A stretch of 64,000 nucleotides of DNA from Ostrinia nubilalis. Its lineage: Eukaryota > Arthropoda > Insecta > Lepidoptera > Crambidae. Location: contig NC_087092.1 of the NCBI RefSeq assembly GCF_963855985.1, positions 6,882,001-6,946,000 of the forward strand, in the 5' to 3' direction. Position numbers and translations under genes: made by a program. Positions 11,692 through 26,600 of this stretch are shown piece after piece (the first letter of the stretch is position 1; each line of letters starts with the position of its first letter). The notes under the pieces were generated by a model that was not told where the DNA came from, did not search any database, and was given only the letters and a program-made list of their open reading frames with translations.

Positions 11692-14600
11692 ATACTCCAT
11701 GCTGAAGGAAGCAAATCGCTATTGGGATCGAGCTGCAGATCAAATTTTGACTGCGGCGTGAGTCATGCGCTCTGTGAAAGAGGGATATGCACGTGCCAAC
11801 CATACTATGCCAGGGTTGACAACTCGACCTGTCTAGAATGTAAGTACTGGCACTGATTATAAAAAATAATTCTAGGTCTAAGGGTTGGTGAGTCAGTAAG
11901 TCAGGCCTTCCCTTTTTACCCGACTGCACGACGCAAGAAAGGGTTCAAGTATGTTTTGTTGTGACGCTTTAGAGAAAAAGCAAGTCGATTTTGTTGATTT
12001 CTTACTGATTAGTCATGAAAAATACAAACAAACTTAAGTTGCAAAATCGGTACCTTCTGGTACAGGTAGAATCGAGAGAAGAAAGATAGAATCTGATGAG
12101 TAGTTTCGATCAATCGTCTGCTAAGGTCACTCGCCCAATGACCATTGATTATCATCATCATCATCTTAATAATTTAATTTTAATGTCCTCACCATAGGTT
12201 GTCTGGAAGAGATGGGTTAGTCCCAACGGCCCCGGTGGATCTGCCCCGTCAACGGGGTGGATGGGAAAAAGTGTTTCAACGACCCCGGTAGTCATAGTCT
12301 TAGCGTTCAACGGGGTGGATGGAACACATCAAGTGTCAACCACCCCGGTATATCGTTTAACGGGGCGGATGGATCAAATCAAGTTTCAACCACCCCGGTA
12401 TTTCACTAAACGTGACGGATGACACAGATCTAAAAGGTTCCACCTCGGATTTGCATACCGAAAATAAAACCTGTTAATAAAATAAAAAATAATAATATGT
12501 AAATAATAATCAGTTTTAATTAGTTTTATTTAACAGTCACTGTTTAAAAAATCTTCAGCATAAAAGTAAGTTTAATTGTCACAAAATATTATGGTCATAA
12601 ACCTATAGATTACTTTTAGAATCACAGATGCGCAATTGCATTAATCAGTCAATATTAATAACACTCTAATAGTCTAATGTGATAAAAAGTAACTCTAAAA
12701 CTCCTCACTAACAAATAATAACAAGGAAATCTAAAATTTTACAAAATATAATTATTATTTAAGAATCACAGATACATAGTTACATTAATCAGGTGCTGAT
12801 TAACAATAGTACTTAAACTTCTAATTAAATAAATCATTAATAACGAAAAAAAAGTATTCTAAAATTGACATAAAAATATCACGGTAACAAATTATGATTA
12901 TTAGTTTTAGAATCACAGATGCGCAATTACATTTATCAGTCAATAAACACTTTAATGTTATTAAAAAAGTAACTCTTAAACTACTACTAACAAATAATAA
13001 CAACAAAAAAAATCTAAAATTATTACAGAACATAATGATTATTACTTTAGAATCACAGAAGTCAAAATTTCTTTATTTGTTTAGACTTATGCTGAAGATT
13101 TTTTAAACAGTGACTGTTAAATAAAACTAATTAAAACTGATTATTATTTACATATTATTATTTTTTATTTTATTAACAGGTTTTATTTTCGGTATGCAAT
13201 ACCGAGGTGGAACCTTTTAGATCTGTGTCATCCGTCACGTTTAGTGAAATACCGGGGTGGTTGAAACTTGATTTGATCCATCCGCCCCGTTAAACGATAT
13301 ACCGGGGTGGTTGACACTTGATGTGTTCCATCCACCCCGTTGAACGCTAAGACTATGACTACCGGGGTCGTTGAAACACTTTTTCCCATCCACCCCGTTG
13401 ACGGGGCAGATCCACCGGGGCCGTTGGGACTAACCCGAAGAGATCGCTTCATAGCGATAAGACCGCCTAATTGTACCTTGTGTGTTCCTTTTCTTTCTGT
13501 TATGTTATTTGTTTGGTGTGCAATAAAGTGTATTTATTATTATTATTAAAAAAAAAGAATTTCTTAAAGAAACGCCCTTAGACAAGATTGCGAACTGTTG
13601 TAAATGTGCGTACTCGCCTACCGACAAAAAGTTGAGTAATTCAGTTGTCCAGCGTGGGCAGCAGGCAGTATAACGCCTTACATGACCATTAAGGACCCTG
13701 CAAGGCACCTGTCTGATCTAGCCCGCTCTTAAGCCGCTCGTAAACATGGTCCGACGGACCACAGATCTCTAAAATAGGTATATTTTGTTGTTAGGGTTCT
13801 GTTATACTTGTTTTGAATTAACAGTTGACACATCAGAATCCTTGTAAGATCACTCCTAATTTGTCTAATCTGACCTTTTGTTAAAGGTAATTTTCTCCAG
13901 AATTTCCTACTCAATAGCAGACTTGAGAGATAATAAAATAATGATTTGGTAGTCAAAACAGTGTAGAGTTTAGAAATACCAAATTAAGTCTAAAGATTTC
14001 TTACCTACCAGATTACGCACCTGGAAAATAAAAATGTCTGAATTTGAAAATGCACGGAATCCTCTATCCGCAAGTGCAACTTTTAGTCGGTTTTTTACAC
14101 AATCAACAGCGATCTAATGTAATCGCCGCACTTCTGTCGCGGTTTCACTGCTAACCAGCAAGAGGTAACACTTAATGATATTTATGTGGTAAACTTGCGG
14201 TGCCCAACAAATTACTTTCACTGCAATGATCCTCTCTATCATCATCATAAGGCGCCCGAAATGATATCGTGTCGACAGTCGACACAATAATTTCTATTCC
14301 ATTTACAATGATATCGTGACGACACAATCATTCTCTATTCCATTACAAATGTGAATGCAAAATCATCAATCAAAATGCTTCCCAGGACCCAACAATGACT
14401 TCGCAGTCAACACCTCTTAATTCAATTGTGCGCGCCGAAAGCCATCATTTTGGACGAAAACTGACTCACAACAGTAATGAACTTGAGTTCTTCTAATGAC
14501 TTTCACTAGAAAACATTACGTTCACATAGTTATATTAAACTTGATATAATAAATTATAACTGAACATGATTCAACCTAAATTGTCCAGCTGTTGTGTTAT

Positions 14601-17600
14601 TTCATAATTCGAAATCCAAGTTGATTACAGAAAGTGCATTTCAGATAAAATGTTCATGAGCATGACATTCGTATTGACAGTTAAAATTAAGTTAAGAAAA
14701 TGCGCAGTGCTACAATATAAAGTCAAGCAAGACGCAATATCCATGATGTTATCGGCTACAAAACACTAAAGAACGATCGTATCTGAGAAAGTGATATCTG
14801 CAGAACCTATTTCGTGTCTAGACTCCGAATAATCGGATTGGGTCCGACTAGCGAAAGAGGTTGCAGAACGAATTGGACTCAACGGCGGTACGATACCATC
14901 ACACTATCGGCGATCTTTTATTTTATCGCTGGTCCCACGCTTGTCTCACTTTCCGCGTCCGATGTAGGAGCGCGACCAAATCGAGCAAGTGGATCATGGG
15001 TGGATTACGGTTCTTTGGCCGATTGTTACGGAATGTTGAAATGTTCCCTTTTCGAAGGCGGCTCATTACAAGAATTAAAATAATGACCATTTTTGGTCAT
15101 CTTCGAGTTAATTTAGGTCGTGTGGGCGCAATTAACGGAAAAGCGGAGTGCTTTCACTGTCAAACTAATTTTATCTACCCACATAATTAAAGCAAACCCA
15201 CAAATATTCGTTTTATTTTGTGACATTACCAATGGTCAGTATTAAAGAAAAACTGAAAAGTAAATTCGGTATGAAAAAAAAAAGAATCTGTCCACTTTAT
15301 GTGATTGAGTCTTAAATAATTAATTGTCATCAGTGATGTAATTAGCAAAGCATTTATTATATCTGAGATTTAACAATTTAGCAATGATAATGTTTTTTTA
15401 CTGTCATAAGTGAAAACATAATTGGATCCGTTAAAAATGAAAAGTAAATGCAATAATTATTGAACATGAGGAACATGCCGAAAGGCATTAAGTCCGCCTT
15501 TTGTGCATACAAGTTTAAAATAAATAAACATGATGACATCTGCAAAGTGTATTTTAGGGTTGATAAGATCTCGTCTGCTACCTTTCTTTTCCTACGGTTA
15601 AACTTCAACCTGTTCAAACTCGGAACATTACTACGAGTGCCTTAACCCGTTCATTGCGTGTGTCAAAATAGGAACCATGTTAGCGGATACAACTAACACA
15701 CTTCGAAGACCCGCGCGTCCAGTCTAACAGCATAGCCAACCAGGATCGGACTTTAAACTCGCTACCGCTAGCTGCCCCGTGGCACAACTATCATAATTTA
15801 TTACTTACACAGATAATTACGACGCGTACAAGACGTAAATCGCAATTTTCCACAAAATATTTAATTATTATCCTCTTTAAGTAAAACTTGGCGACAATTA
15901 GGTAGACTATGTCAAAAGACGCGTGTTAATGAATTATTAAATGTCCTGGTTAATGTGTTATTATACATATTCATTTCATTAACGATTTTTGATCGACTTA
16001 TATTCTATCTAAAATAACGAATTGCATACTGGCATATATGGAATGACGGAAACCAGGCAGACTGTCATGTCGTCTTACTTCCTGAATTTATAAAACCATC
16101 ACCATCCTGTTAATTAATATCATCATAAAGTACAACGTTATTAAAGTACCTGTAATCAATTTCACTAACGAAGTTATAAATAAAACATGTTCCTAGTTTG
16201 TTAGTACCTATCTATTAAGTAATCAAATTATAGGCTAGGAGTCTGAGTGAAAACTCTTAACCCTTAATCACCATACTGAGTTAGAGGCTATTTGAAGTAA
16301 CGTGAAAATTACGGACTTCCTATTTGGATATGGATAAAGCATTCTTTTTTTACGAAGATCCCCACAACTATGTTTATGTATGGTCCGGATGCGTCTAAGC
16401 TAAGTCTGTAATTTGCCAGTAGATACCAATCTGTCATCGACCGCTGCTGAACTCTCGACTTTTACCATTGTTTGCTGGAAAAACGTCACATGCCGTGCGA
16501 CGTTCTAGGGTTAATAATGTTTTTGGAAAAAATCTAAAGATCTCTAACTAATCTGGTGTTAATAGCTTAGAGCTCAATGCTCAAAAGGCTTTTACTATTA
16601 TGTGGTCTAAATAACATCAGCCTATAGAGCATTGAGCTATTACAGTATAATTGGCTGGTTTTTTGCCTGGATATCAAGATCGCGAAAGTGAAAAGGCTAG
16701 GGTCTAGACGGCAGCTGTCATGTCGGCATTCAGTCTTCCTGCTTGGTCAGTGTGCCAAGCGTGAGCAGTCAGATATCTCTGTGAGTACCGTGAGAGCTGC
16801 CACGGTCTGTGATAGATAGTCGGACTATCACAATTATAGTTTAATTATTTGAAATTTGATATTTAAAGTAGGACGTGAACTATTCACATCACAAGTCTAT
16901 CATTGGATTGGACAATACCTGATCTTAGGATAGCTTGATTTGTTACAGGTGATATTTATGATAAAAATGTTCACTTAAAGCTCTATTAAAAACCCGGAAC
17001 CTATTTGTAACTTTAAATTTCTGAAATGTTGGTTGGTTTGTTTTTGAGGAATCAAACATTATTATCCTGTAGTATGTCTAAAAATAACCTAGCTGCGCTT
17101 TAAAAATAAGTCGGAGAAAAAAAACTTACGGTTCAATATAAATCACATCGTAAAAGCAAACGTATCCTCTACAATGCCAATGTCGCTCGTTTATTTGCGG
17201 CGCGCGGCGCGGGCGCAGCAAGCTCGGAATTGAACGCACTTGCGCGCGGCACCATCATTGTCGGAGCGTCCGGTTCGCAAATTGATCCCGCTCATTTAAA
17301 GTAAGGGATACGAACATCTTAATACCAAACGGTAAGGACGAATGAGTTATAATTTATGTGTCTCCTTTATTAACCACTTGTTCAGACGTATCTGGAACTT
17401 TGAGTTAAATAAAAGAAGATGACCGTAAATGAGTGATGAGATGATAATAACGAAAGTGACAGTGGATTTAATAACACCGTGACATTAACAACTTAATTAT
17501 TACTTGTAAGAATATAGAGGAGCAATTAAAACGTCTAGTTATAAAATGTAGAGTTTTTAAAGGATTATTATTTACACATGCAGCTCTTTAAAGCTGTCAT

Positions 17601-20600
17601 GAGTCTTCAAATACTTATGATGCGAGATTACGGGTATTTCACGTTGAAAATAAACTGTTTTAAAGTCATACCAACATTACTTCTTTATTCGTCCATTTTT
17701 TATATAGGCTTCAATTGAGTCATTTTTTGTTGTTCTATTTTTACCACAACGCATCAACGTTGTTATCAAGAAGCGAGAACTTATATTACTACATTCGTGA
17801 AGATAAATCGTCTTTTTCTTCTATGAAAAGACAGAGGTAATTAGATTGGGGCTTAAAGTATTCCAATTTGTCTCGGTCAGGTGAGTTCTGCTATTCAATG
17901 AATGTTTTTTGATCTGCGAAGACTTGAGGACGTTGGCATGTTAGGCCTCACAAAGATCTTAGGTAACAGCAGAATGCAGATTGAAATATGGTATTTTTTG
18001 TCGTCAGACGTTGTACTAAGTTGCTGTTAATAGATTCAATATGATACAGACAAACTTTAATAGGGATATTATAATATAAGCGACAATTAGTGGTGTCGGT
18101 GTTGGACTGGCCGAATCGAAATCCAAGGAAAGCTGGTTCGAAACCCGCTGCTGGACTATTGTGGTGAAGTCACTCGTAAAACAAGCATATTTAGCTTACC
18201 ACGAGAGGTTAACGGGACTATTAGTAAAAAAATATTATTATATTAAACTTTGAGAGACAATTCTCGACCATTTATAGACAATTCCTTATTCTTTTAGACA
18301 ACAAGAACTCTATCAGGTGAACTAGACCCCATAGGGTCAGCAACCGTGACATACGGTTTCTTTCTCCTGCACCTGTGAATACATTAACCCAGATATGCAT
18401 AAAAACTAGACAAGTGATGATTTTGAACAAACCAATGTTTTGTTAGTTGTTATTTTTACTAGCCGTAATTCATGCTTGTTGAACTCAAATTGTACATAAC
18501 GTTTTTTAATACAAATTGCATCTTTAAAACAAAATGGTTATCACCGTTTAGAGATTTGTATTGTGTTCCGAAAACATAAGTCAACATCGACAATATTTCA
18601 AAAAGTGTGTTAGTAGTTCTATCCTAAAAATTAGAAGCTCATCATGGGCATGCAATAAAAAATGTCTCTGTCGAAATTGGCATGCTTTATAACTGTACTA
18701 TAGCCATAAGCCGTCCCATCTAAGCCCTGCTCAATCCCTAGAAGGACAATTAGGGCTCTCATGATATACCGTTAGGATGAAGATATAGGGCCCAACGCTG
18801 TAAATGGCCCGAGTTATATGTTCTAGTAAAGACTTATAGAGAACTAAATACGCGCTATGACGCGAACATGGTTACTTTGTAGCACCTGTAAAAGCTTAGC
18901 AAGCAAATTGGAAATAAGGTATTGCGTTAATCTGAACATTCGTAATTATGCTAATACGAATATCTACTATTACTCAGACACGTTTATGCGCATTAATAGA
19001 AACATGTAATCATTATGATTCAATATCAATTTTTTCACAAACTTCGCGTAAGAAATTCGAAGTAGAAAGTCGCCTCGAGGGCTAATGTAAACTTTCTATA
19101 TTTTAATAAAATACGTATCAACCAGCTCGATCAGCAACATGTTTAATTACCGCTTACCTTCTATCTGTCTGTTTCAATCGAATTTCGTCCACTGCTGGAC
19201 AAAGGCCTACCCACAGATTTCCACAAACTCCACATTCATAGGTGGGGACACCACAGCAACCTTCAATTTTTTTTTGTTACCTACTCTTGTTCAATGGACT
19301 CTATCTTCTGTTAATTTTATTTTACATCCAACTTAACGGCACGTGCACACCGTTTACGTGTGACCGTACTTATGTCTCTATTTTTTTATCTTTATAACGA
19401 TGTAAAAGAGATAGATAATATTTTTCTCTTAGGGAGACATATTATCATACTGACAAAAGTCACCCGTGCGCGCGCGCTTCAAGAGAGTCATCGAACAATG
19501 AGTGACACAATTTTCCATATAAAAATTCGGTCACAAATTACGGTTCACTGACCCGGCCTTGACTTTATGATCGTATGAATGGCTCGCATCTGTGAACTGG
19601 ACCAATCGGAGTCACGCACACCCAATCGACCGTTTCACAGCAGAATAATGTTACATATCAATCGACGCATCCATCAAAGTTTTTTACCATTTTTCACCAC
19701 AACGGGGAAGCTAACTACTCACCTGATAGAAAATGGTGGTGGAAGCCAACTTTACCCGAAATTCATAACTGCAGAAAAAGTGTCATTCTACCACCAGTTA
19801 GTACTTACTCACTTCTAAATGCTCTCTTGCCACTTCTAAAAGTGTATTAACTATACTACACACCAAAAGCTCTAATTTGGTCGGTAATTAAAAAAGAGGG
19901 TAAATGCAAAATTGTATCTGTTAAGTAAGTAAACTCGGGTATTAGCATATGACGTTGTAGGTAATATGTGTGGTAATAAATAAATAATTAATATCTTTCC
20001 TACAATTATGACATCTCAACTGTTATATTAATAAACATAATTATAATTATTCATGTTGCATAAAAGTAAGTTGTCTGAATTATGTGTTTTATTTTCCTTT
20101 TTTTTGCGTAATAACTCACTTTCATTTGATTATACATAAAAGAGAACTAAATATAACTTGAATATTCATGCTAATATTGTTGAAAAGCAAAACACGTCAT
20201 GGCATAAACGGAAATGGATACGAAATTAATTTCATTCAGGTAAGTAATTAAAGAATGTCAGTATACCAGAATGTTTCGGAGTAACTCCTGCATTAATTAT
20301 TATGTACATACGGAAGCGCGATTCTTTAATAATTAATTGACTATGTTTATTGGAGTGCGATTTCTAGTCACATTTTTGTTTTCGTTCAAACCATCAATTA
20401 ATAACCAATCATACTTAATAATGGCTGTGATACTATCAAACTATGTGCCGGTAAACGTTTGGGTGCTATGCATAGTAATGCAGCTATAGTAATAAATTAC
20501 TTAATCATAGACATTGATTGGTAAATAGTTTCTGTGATTACGAATGCAGTTATGCGGCCTTTGTAATTAACGGAGATGGCCCTAGAAACTCGATCGTTAT

Positions 20601-23600
20601 TTATGACGGTGATGAAGCAATTCCACATGTACGAATAATATGTATATTCGATTTCGATTAAAAATATAAAATTTCAAAATATTACGTATCCGTTTGTATT
20701 TCTTATAGTTAATTGCTTCAATTAATCAGTGACGACGTTGACTTGTTTAAGTAGTTCCGAGTTCCGGGTGTAATTTTTTCAATTTAAATATCGACAAAAA
20801 ACAAATTAATTAATTAGTGTTGCACGTACTTACCTACTTTTACACATAATTCGTACTTACGTATGCCAACTTACAATTAAAAAATATCGAAAGGAAAGTC
20901 GACATTAATATTAATAGGTTCCAGTCAAAGATTTTCATCTCATTTGATTGATTTATAAGAAATCACGCGAATCGTCGCCTCGACGTTTGTTCTAAATGAA
21001 GGAACGAAGTTTTAAAATTAGACTTGAACACTTTCAGACTTAAACACGTGCGATAGAGTCTAGAATCTAGCTAGACAGATTGAACAATTGCGCTAATCCG
21101 CCTTTCAGGCAAGCCTTTTCACACATAAATCACATTCATCTGAGACAGATCAAACGGTGCCTGCCGCAACGGATTGAGAAATATCAATTCAGCCAATCAT
21201 TTTGTGTAAATGTAGAGCAAATTTTCTTTTCACACAATACTTGCAAGAACAATACAGTCGTGAATTTTATTTTATGAATTCTAAACCGTGAGTCACAAAT
21301 ACCTATTGCTGCAATGCAGGTAGCTAATGATGGTAGGTAGAGTTTTACAAATCGTAATCTAGGTTTTTCTTTGCTCTTCATTCAAAACATTATTGGCGCG
21401 ATTTAAAAAAGTTTAACTAACGCGTCAAAATATGTACTAAAGAAATACATAATGTCTGCCGTTTGGTGTAGTGGTTAAGAACGGACTACTATGCCGAGAG
21501 GTCACGGGTTTAATTCCCGGCCGGGCAGAAATTGAAATGATGAATTTTAATTTCTGTGACGGGTCTGGGTGTTACTATGGTATTTACGAAAAAAAAAAAA
21601 TTTAAGTATGTTTATATCCGTTGTCTAGTACCCATTATACAAGCTTTGCTTAGTTTGGGACTAGTAGCGTAGTGTAAAATGTCCAAGGATATTTATTTAA
21701 TACGGGAATAACATCCCAGTTATCAGGCACATGATAGACGTAACCGCAGTCCTAACTCGGACTAGTAACTTTATCAAAACTAAGTTAAGTAGTTTTGACA
21801 CTGCTCTACATTTCCACATAACTTTCCTCCCAGGAGAGTTTCGTCGTTTCAGCCGAAAGACGTCCACTGCTGGACAAAGGCCTCCCCCAAGGATTTCCAC
21901 AAAGACCGGTCCTGCGCCGCTTGCATCCAGGTACTTCCCGCGACCTTCACCAGATCGTCGGTCCACCTAGTGGGAGGCCTGCCCACGCTACGTCTTCCAG
22001 CTCGTGGTCGCCACTCAAGAACTTTTCTGCCCCAGCGGCCATCAGCTCTTCGAGCTATGTGCCCCGCCCACTGCCACTTGATTTTAGCGATTCTGCGGGC
22101 TATGTCAGTCACTCTGGTTCTCCTACGGATCTCCTCATTTCTGATTCGATCACGCAGGGAAACTCCGAGCATAGCACGCTCCATCGCTCTTTGGAGAGTT
22201 TAGTTATTAATAATATCTTGTTACGTACTTCCTTGCATCGAGGCTAAAATAATATTGATATAAAAAATTGTGAGTATTTGTAACAAGGAAAATTTAAAGC
22301 AAATAAATAAGCAACTTGAAAATCCGAATTGCCTAAGGCGGGAATTGAACCCATGTTCGAATCGATTTTTATAATGTTGCATATTTAAAATTTAGTTTGA
22401 GAAGCGAGTTTAATCGCTAAGAAATTTTAATTACGAAGGAAAAATTTTGCCTTAATTCTATTTAATAGTTTAATAGTTTATGTTTTTCTTTACAGCAACT
22501 CTTCTGGGGTCAGAATGCATGGTGTCGGAGCAGTGCACCCTGAAAGTGGCGTACAGTGCTTGCTTGGAAGGCGTTTGTCGGTGCACCGATGGCCATCTCC
22601 AGTTCAGAAAACATACCTGTCTTTCCCGTAAGTAAACCTTAATTAGCTATTGGCATCTTCAAATAAGGTAAAATTAGTTAGCAGCTGAGCGCAGCGTAAG
22701 ACGCCAGCTAGATGGAGCAATGACATACGTAAGGCTATTATAGGCTGAAAGAGAATAGCAATTAAATATTTGTGTTAGCAACATTAAAAGAAGCCTATTT
22801 TAACAGTTAGGCCGTCTAGCTCGGACAATAACTCGCAGCTCCGTCCCAAAGACTTCGGGAGAACACCGTCAGGTTTTAGTGAGTAGGCCCTGCCCATCTG
22901 GCAGGGAGAGCCTCACATAACCCACTGGTTCCCCCGGGCCAGTGGGTATGCAATTTCATGCATTTCCTGACAAAAAAGCCTATTTTAACAGTACTTAACA
23001 GCTAGGCTAATGATGATAGTGTCAAATCGTTGGTATTTAGGAGCATTTGTAGAATTGACTCGTTCGAACTCTACGATAACACTTTATGTAGAGTTTTGAG
23101 TTTCTTTATTAGTCAATAAATAAAAAATCGGGCTTAATAAAATAACTGGGCAAAAATTAAGATGATTTCGTACTTCAATGAGCCCATTAAGGCGTACGTA
23201 TATTATTATGTTAGATCTTTATCAAACGTAATAAGTAGCTTCATAATAATTATAATTCTGCTATAAAATATTGATAGTATGGCAATTATACTCGATTTAT
23301 AGAATTTACAATCGGTATTAAACATCGTTGTTACATATTAGTGACACATATTTCTTTTCAATTACATACCATGTTTCATTTTTACACTTCACGTGTAATA
23401 TTATCGACTAACTATTTAGACGACGAAATTGCCTATAGGTATATTTATGCCTTTATCATAATATTTGTAATGTAACTTGGTTGGCGATTGTAACGGGTTG
23501 AAAAAGTACTGTTTTTGCGCCAAACGGCGTAAACGCTCATAATATTTGTTTTATGATTTTATTGTTTGTATTTATGTTAGGTATAATCTGTGTGTTTCTT

Positions 23601-26600
23601 TGTTCTTTTTTTTTTTTTTTTTTTTTTACGGCGACCCCAGTGCCCCAAAGGTCCTTGCTGAAAATCAGTGTCGTGGCATCTTTGTCACGACTAATGCTGA
23701 GTCAGGGACCTTTTTGGCACAGGGCACTTATAATCTATTTTATTTTTCTTTTTTGTTTTTTCTATGTTTTAATCTTGTATTGTGCCTATATCATGTATTG
23801 TGTATTGTGCCAAATAAATAATATTCTATTCTATTCTATTCTATTCTATTCTATTCTATTCTAATATTTTATTCCATTCGATAGAGGCGACAATTGGAAC
23901 ATGCGTATAATCGTACTTAGTGCACACTTTTATATTATTTTGTTAATATTTACGAGACATGTTAGCTGAGAAACATGTCTATTAATTAAATAGAAAAAGT
24001 TTAGTTTGACAAAAAAAGGTTAACTGTATTGTGTACGATTGGTAAATATTGTCAAATCAATTTTTATAACCAGACAGTCAAATTGAATTGCTCACGTTTT
24101 TTTATCGTAAATAAGTAAAGTACATTAACGTACTTATTTTTTGTGAAGTAGTTTAACTAATAGTCATAATGTATTTTAATTCAAACTTAAATTAAGTTAT
24201 AAACTTCTTACCAGTTTAACTGAATTAATTCGTCCAAGCTGGTGAACCATAAATATTATTAAGAAAGAAAGAAAGAAAAGAAATTTACGACCATTTCTTT
24301 TATTACATATATGTACTTAAATTATTATCCCAGAGTTGTTGCAGAAAAACTGATACGTTTCATTGCAAAAAATGTACAACACTGATCTACTTAATTTAGG
24401 ATATAAATCTTGTTTACAATGTCCGCATTGGCGCCAATTTATAGACTATGTAACTAATGAATCGAAAGCCATTTATTTGAAAAGAAATCGAAAGGAAACA
24501 CCAACGGAAGGCATTTAATTATTGTTTAACCAGCGTGAAGTTATTAATCACTTTTGCTTAAAAAAAGATGACATTTACGCAGTGTGCGTAGCGCTAGGGG
24601 CGCGACGCTGCCATAATTATTATGTTTTTAAAATCTGCAATCGGACTTGGTTTGTTACTTAATTGGAAAAAGTTTCTAGCCAAGTTGTCTAGTTGTCCAA
24701 TAGATATAGTATTACAATATTATAGTAGTACATGCGAATTACGACTTGACGAATCCTGCTAATCCTGTACGGATGTCTGGATGTTTGTTACTCTTTCACG
24801 CAAAAACTACTGAACGGGTGAAGCCGCGGGCAACAGCTAGTCTATTCATAAAGATATGGCCTACAAAATTATAAATCTACATTTATTGTTCAATTTCATA
24901 ACCGATTATTAATTAATTGAAAACATTAAAATTGCCTACATCTTACATTTTAAGAAATATAGACTTCATTTTTACAATGAAGACACAATATACTACAAAA
25001 ACGACTGTAAAATCCAATTTCCACTCGCATCGGAGGAGGTCGTGCCGTATCTAAGAGCCATGGTGAATCTAATTTAATCGGATAAAGATAAGATGTTTTG
25101 TACGCTCTATTTCATAAATACAAAAACAGTACATTATTGGTGGTAAAATATGAACATCATAATGTTTTCAGCTCTGTAATGAAATACTTATTTGCCAAGA
25201 AATAGTCAATTAAGATTAATACACTGAAAACTTCAGTCTTGCGTAAACTAAGTACTTTAGGATAGAAGATTATGACATGTAGTGCGAAGCTCAAAGACCG
25301 AACGCGATGGAGGACTGTTGTGGACGCCCTCTGGGGACATAGGACCTTAAGTCAAGACATGTGGTGCGTGCGCGTAGTAATAGTAGTGTTGTATGCTCAA
25401 TAGTTTTTATCCTGAGCTTGAAGTAATGTAGGGGAAGCTTTCTCGCTTTACGTCTTCTTTCGTCGTTTGGATAACAGCTGCAGCAGTCAGTACATGCAGT
25501 TCTCAGATTCTAAGGACAGCTTTAAAGTAGAGCATTTGATGACCCTAAACTTCACGCAAAAAAACTTTAAATACGCATACCGACTGCCAAGACTGCAGCA
25601 GATTATGGAATCTTAAGTACTACCAAATACTTATTCGTCATTTGTGATTCCTTTTCAGCTAATGCAAGGTAATTTGATGACCCTACAATATCAGTTGCTA
25701 ACTAGATACACGAACTCTACATTCACACAATTAAATACTGTTTAAGTTGACAATTACTTATAAAAAGTTGACAACCTTAGATTTATACTCGTAGATATAA
25801 ATCGACAGTCGTTTATCATGCAGGAAGCTTAAGATGGAATATGTGCCAGTCTACATTTTCAATGTGTTGACAGTTACGTGGTCATGCTAGGCGATAATTG
25901 CACATGCATTATGGATCGTATGCGATTGTTTTAATATCAATGTGCATAGATAAGTCTTATTATATGGTAGGACTAGCGGCCGCCCGCGACTTCGTACGCG
26001 TGAATCCCGTTTTTCCCGCTAATTCCCGTTCCCGTGGGAATTTCGGGAATTCCTTTCTTAGTGCACCTCTACGGTACCTAAGTTACGTCTCTTCCAAATT
26101 TCAAGTGCCTTCGTTTAGCCGTTTAGGCTGTGCGTTGATCTGTCAGTCAGTCAGTCAGTTTCTCCTTTTATATATTTATATTTTCATTGGGAAGTCTTAC
26201 GCAAGCGCGTTGAACTCTTACTTAATCATATACAGAGGTTTACAAATTCAACGCTACGTATATTATGTTAATGACTTCCACTATGAGTAAAAAAATATGT
26301 ATGAAATGAACAAGTGAATTTTCTTCGTCATCATTTGTTTCTGAAATCATTAGTTGATGTGTGTCATGTAGACTCTACAGGCTCTGGAATACCGACAATG
26401 TAATTTCAAAATTCAATTCGAGATCGCTTCTCTACGTTCTAAGTTACATGCAGATGCAATATTCTCTTAGAGAGAGGTTATTTGCCTTGTTGTCTGGGTC
26501 TACCGGATGATCTTTCCTTATTTCGATGTTTAACTACTTTGCCTTTACTTTTGGGCATATGGCTGATATGGACAGATTGGCTAGTCCCATTTTAGTAGAG

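Noticed and set aside
13228..13549. Overlapping frames on both strands with repeated HPPRST/TTPV-like peptides
   Set aside because: They are translations of the tandem units in the fold-back element arms.
21458..21529. tRNA gene
   Set aside because: A and B boxes are present, but no acceptor stem or full clover-leaf forms, and the sequence continues into a SINE body and tail.
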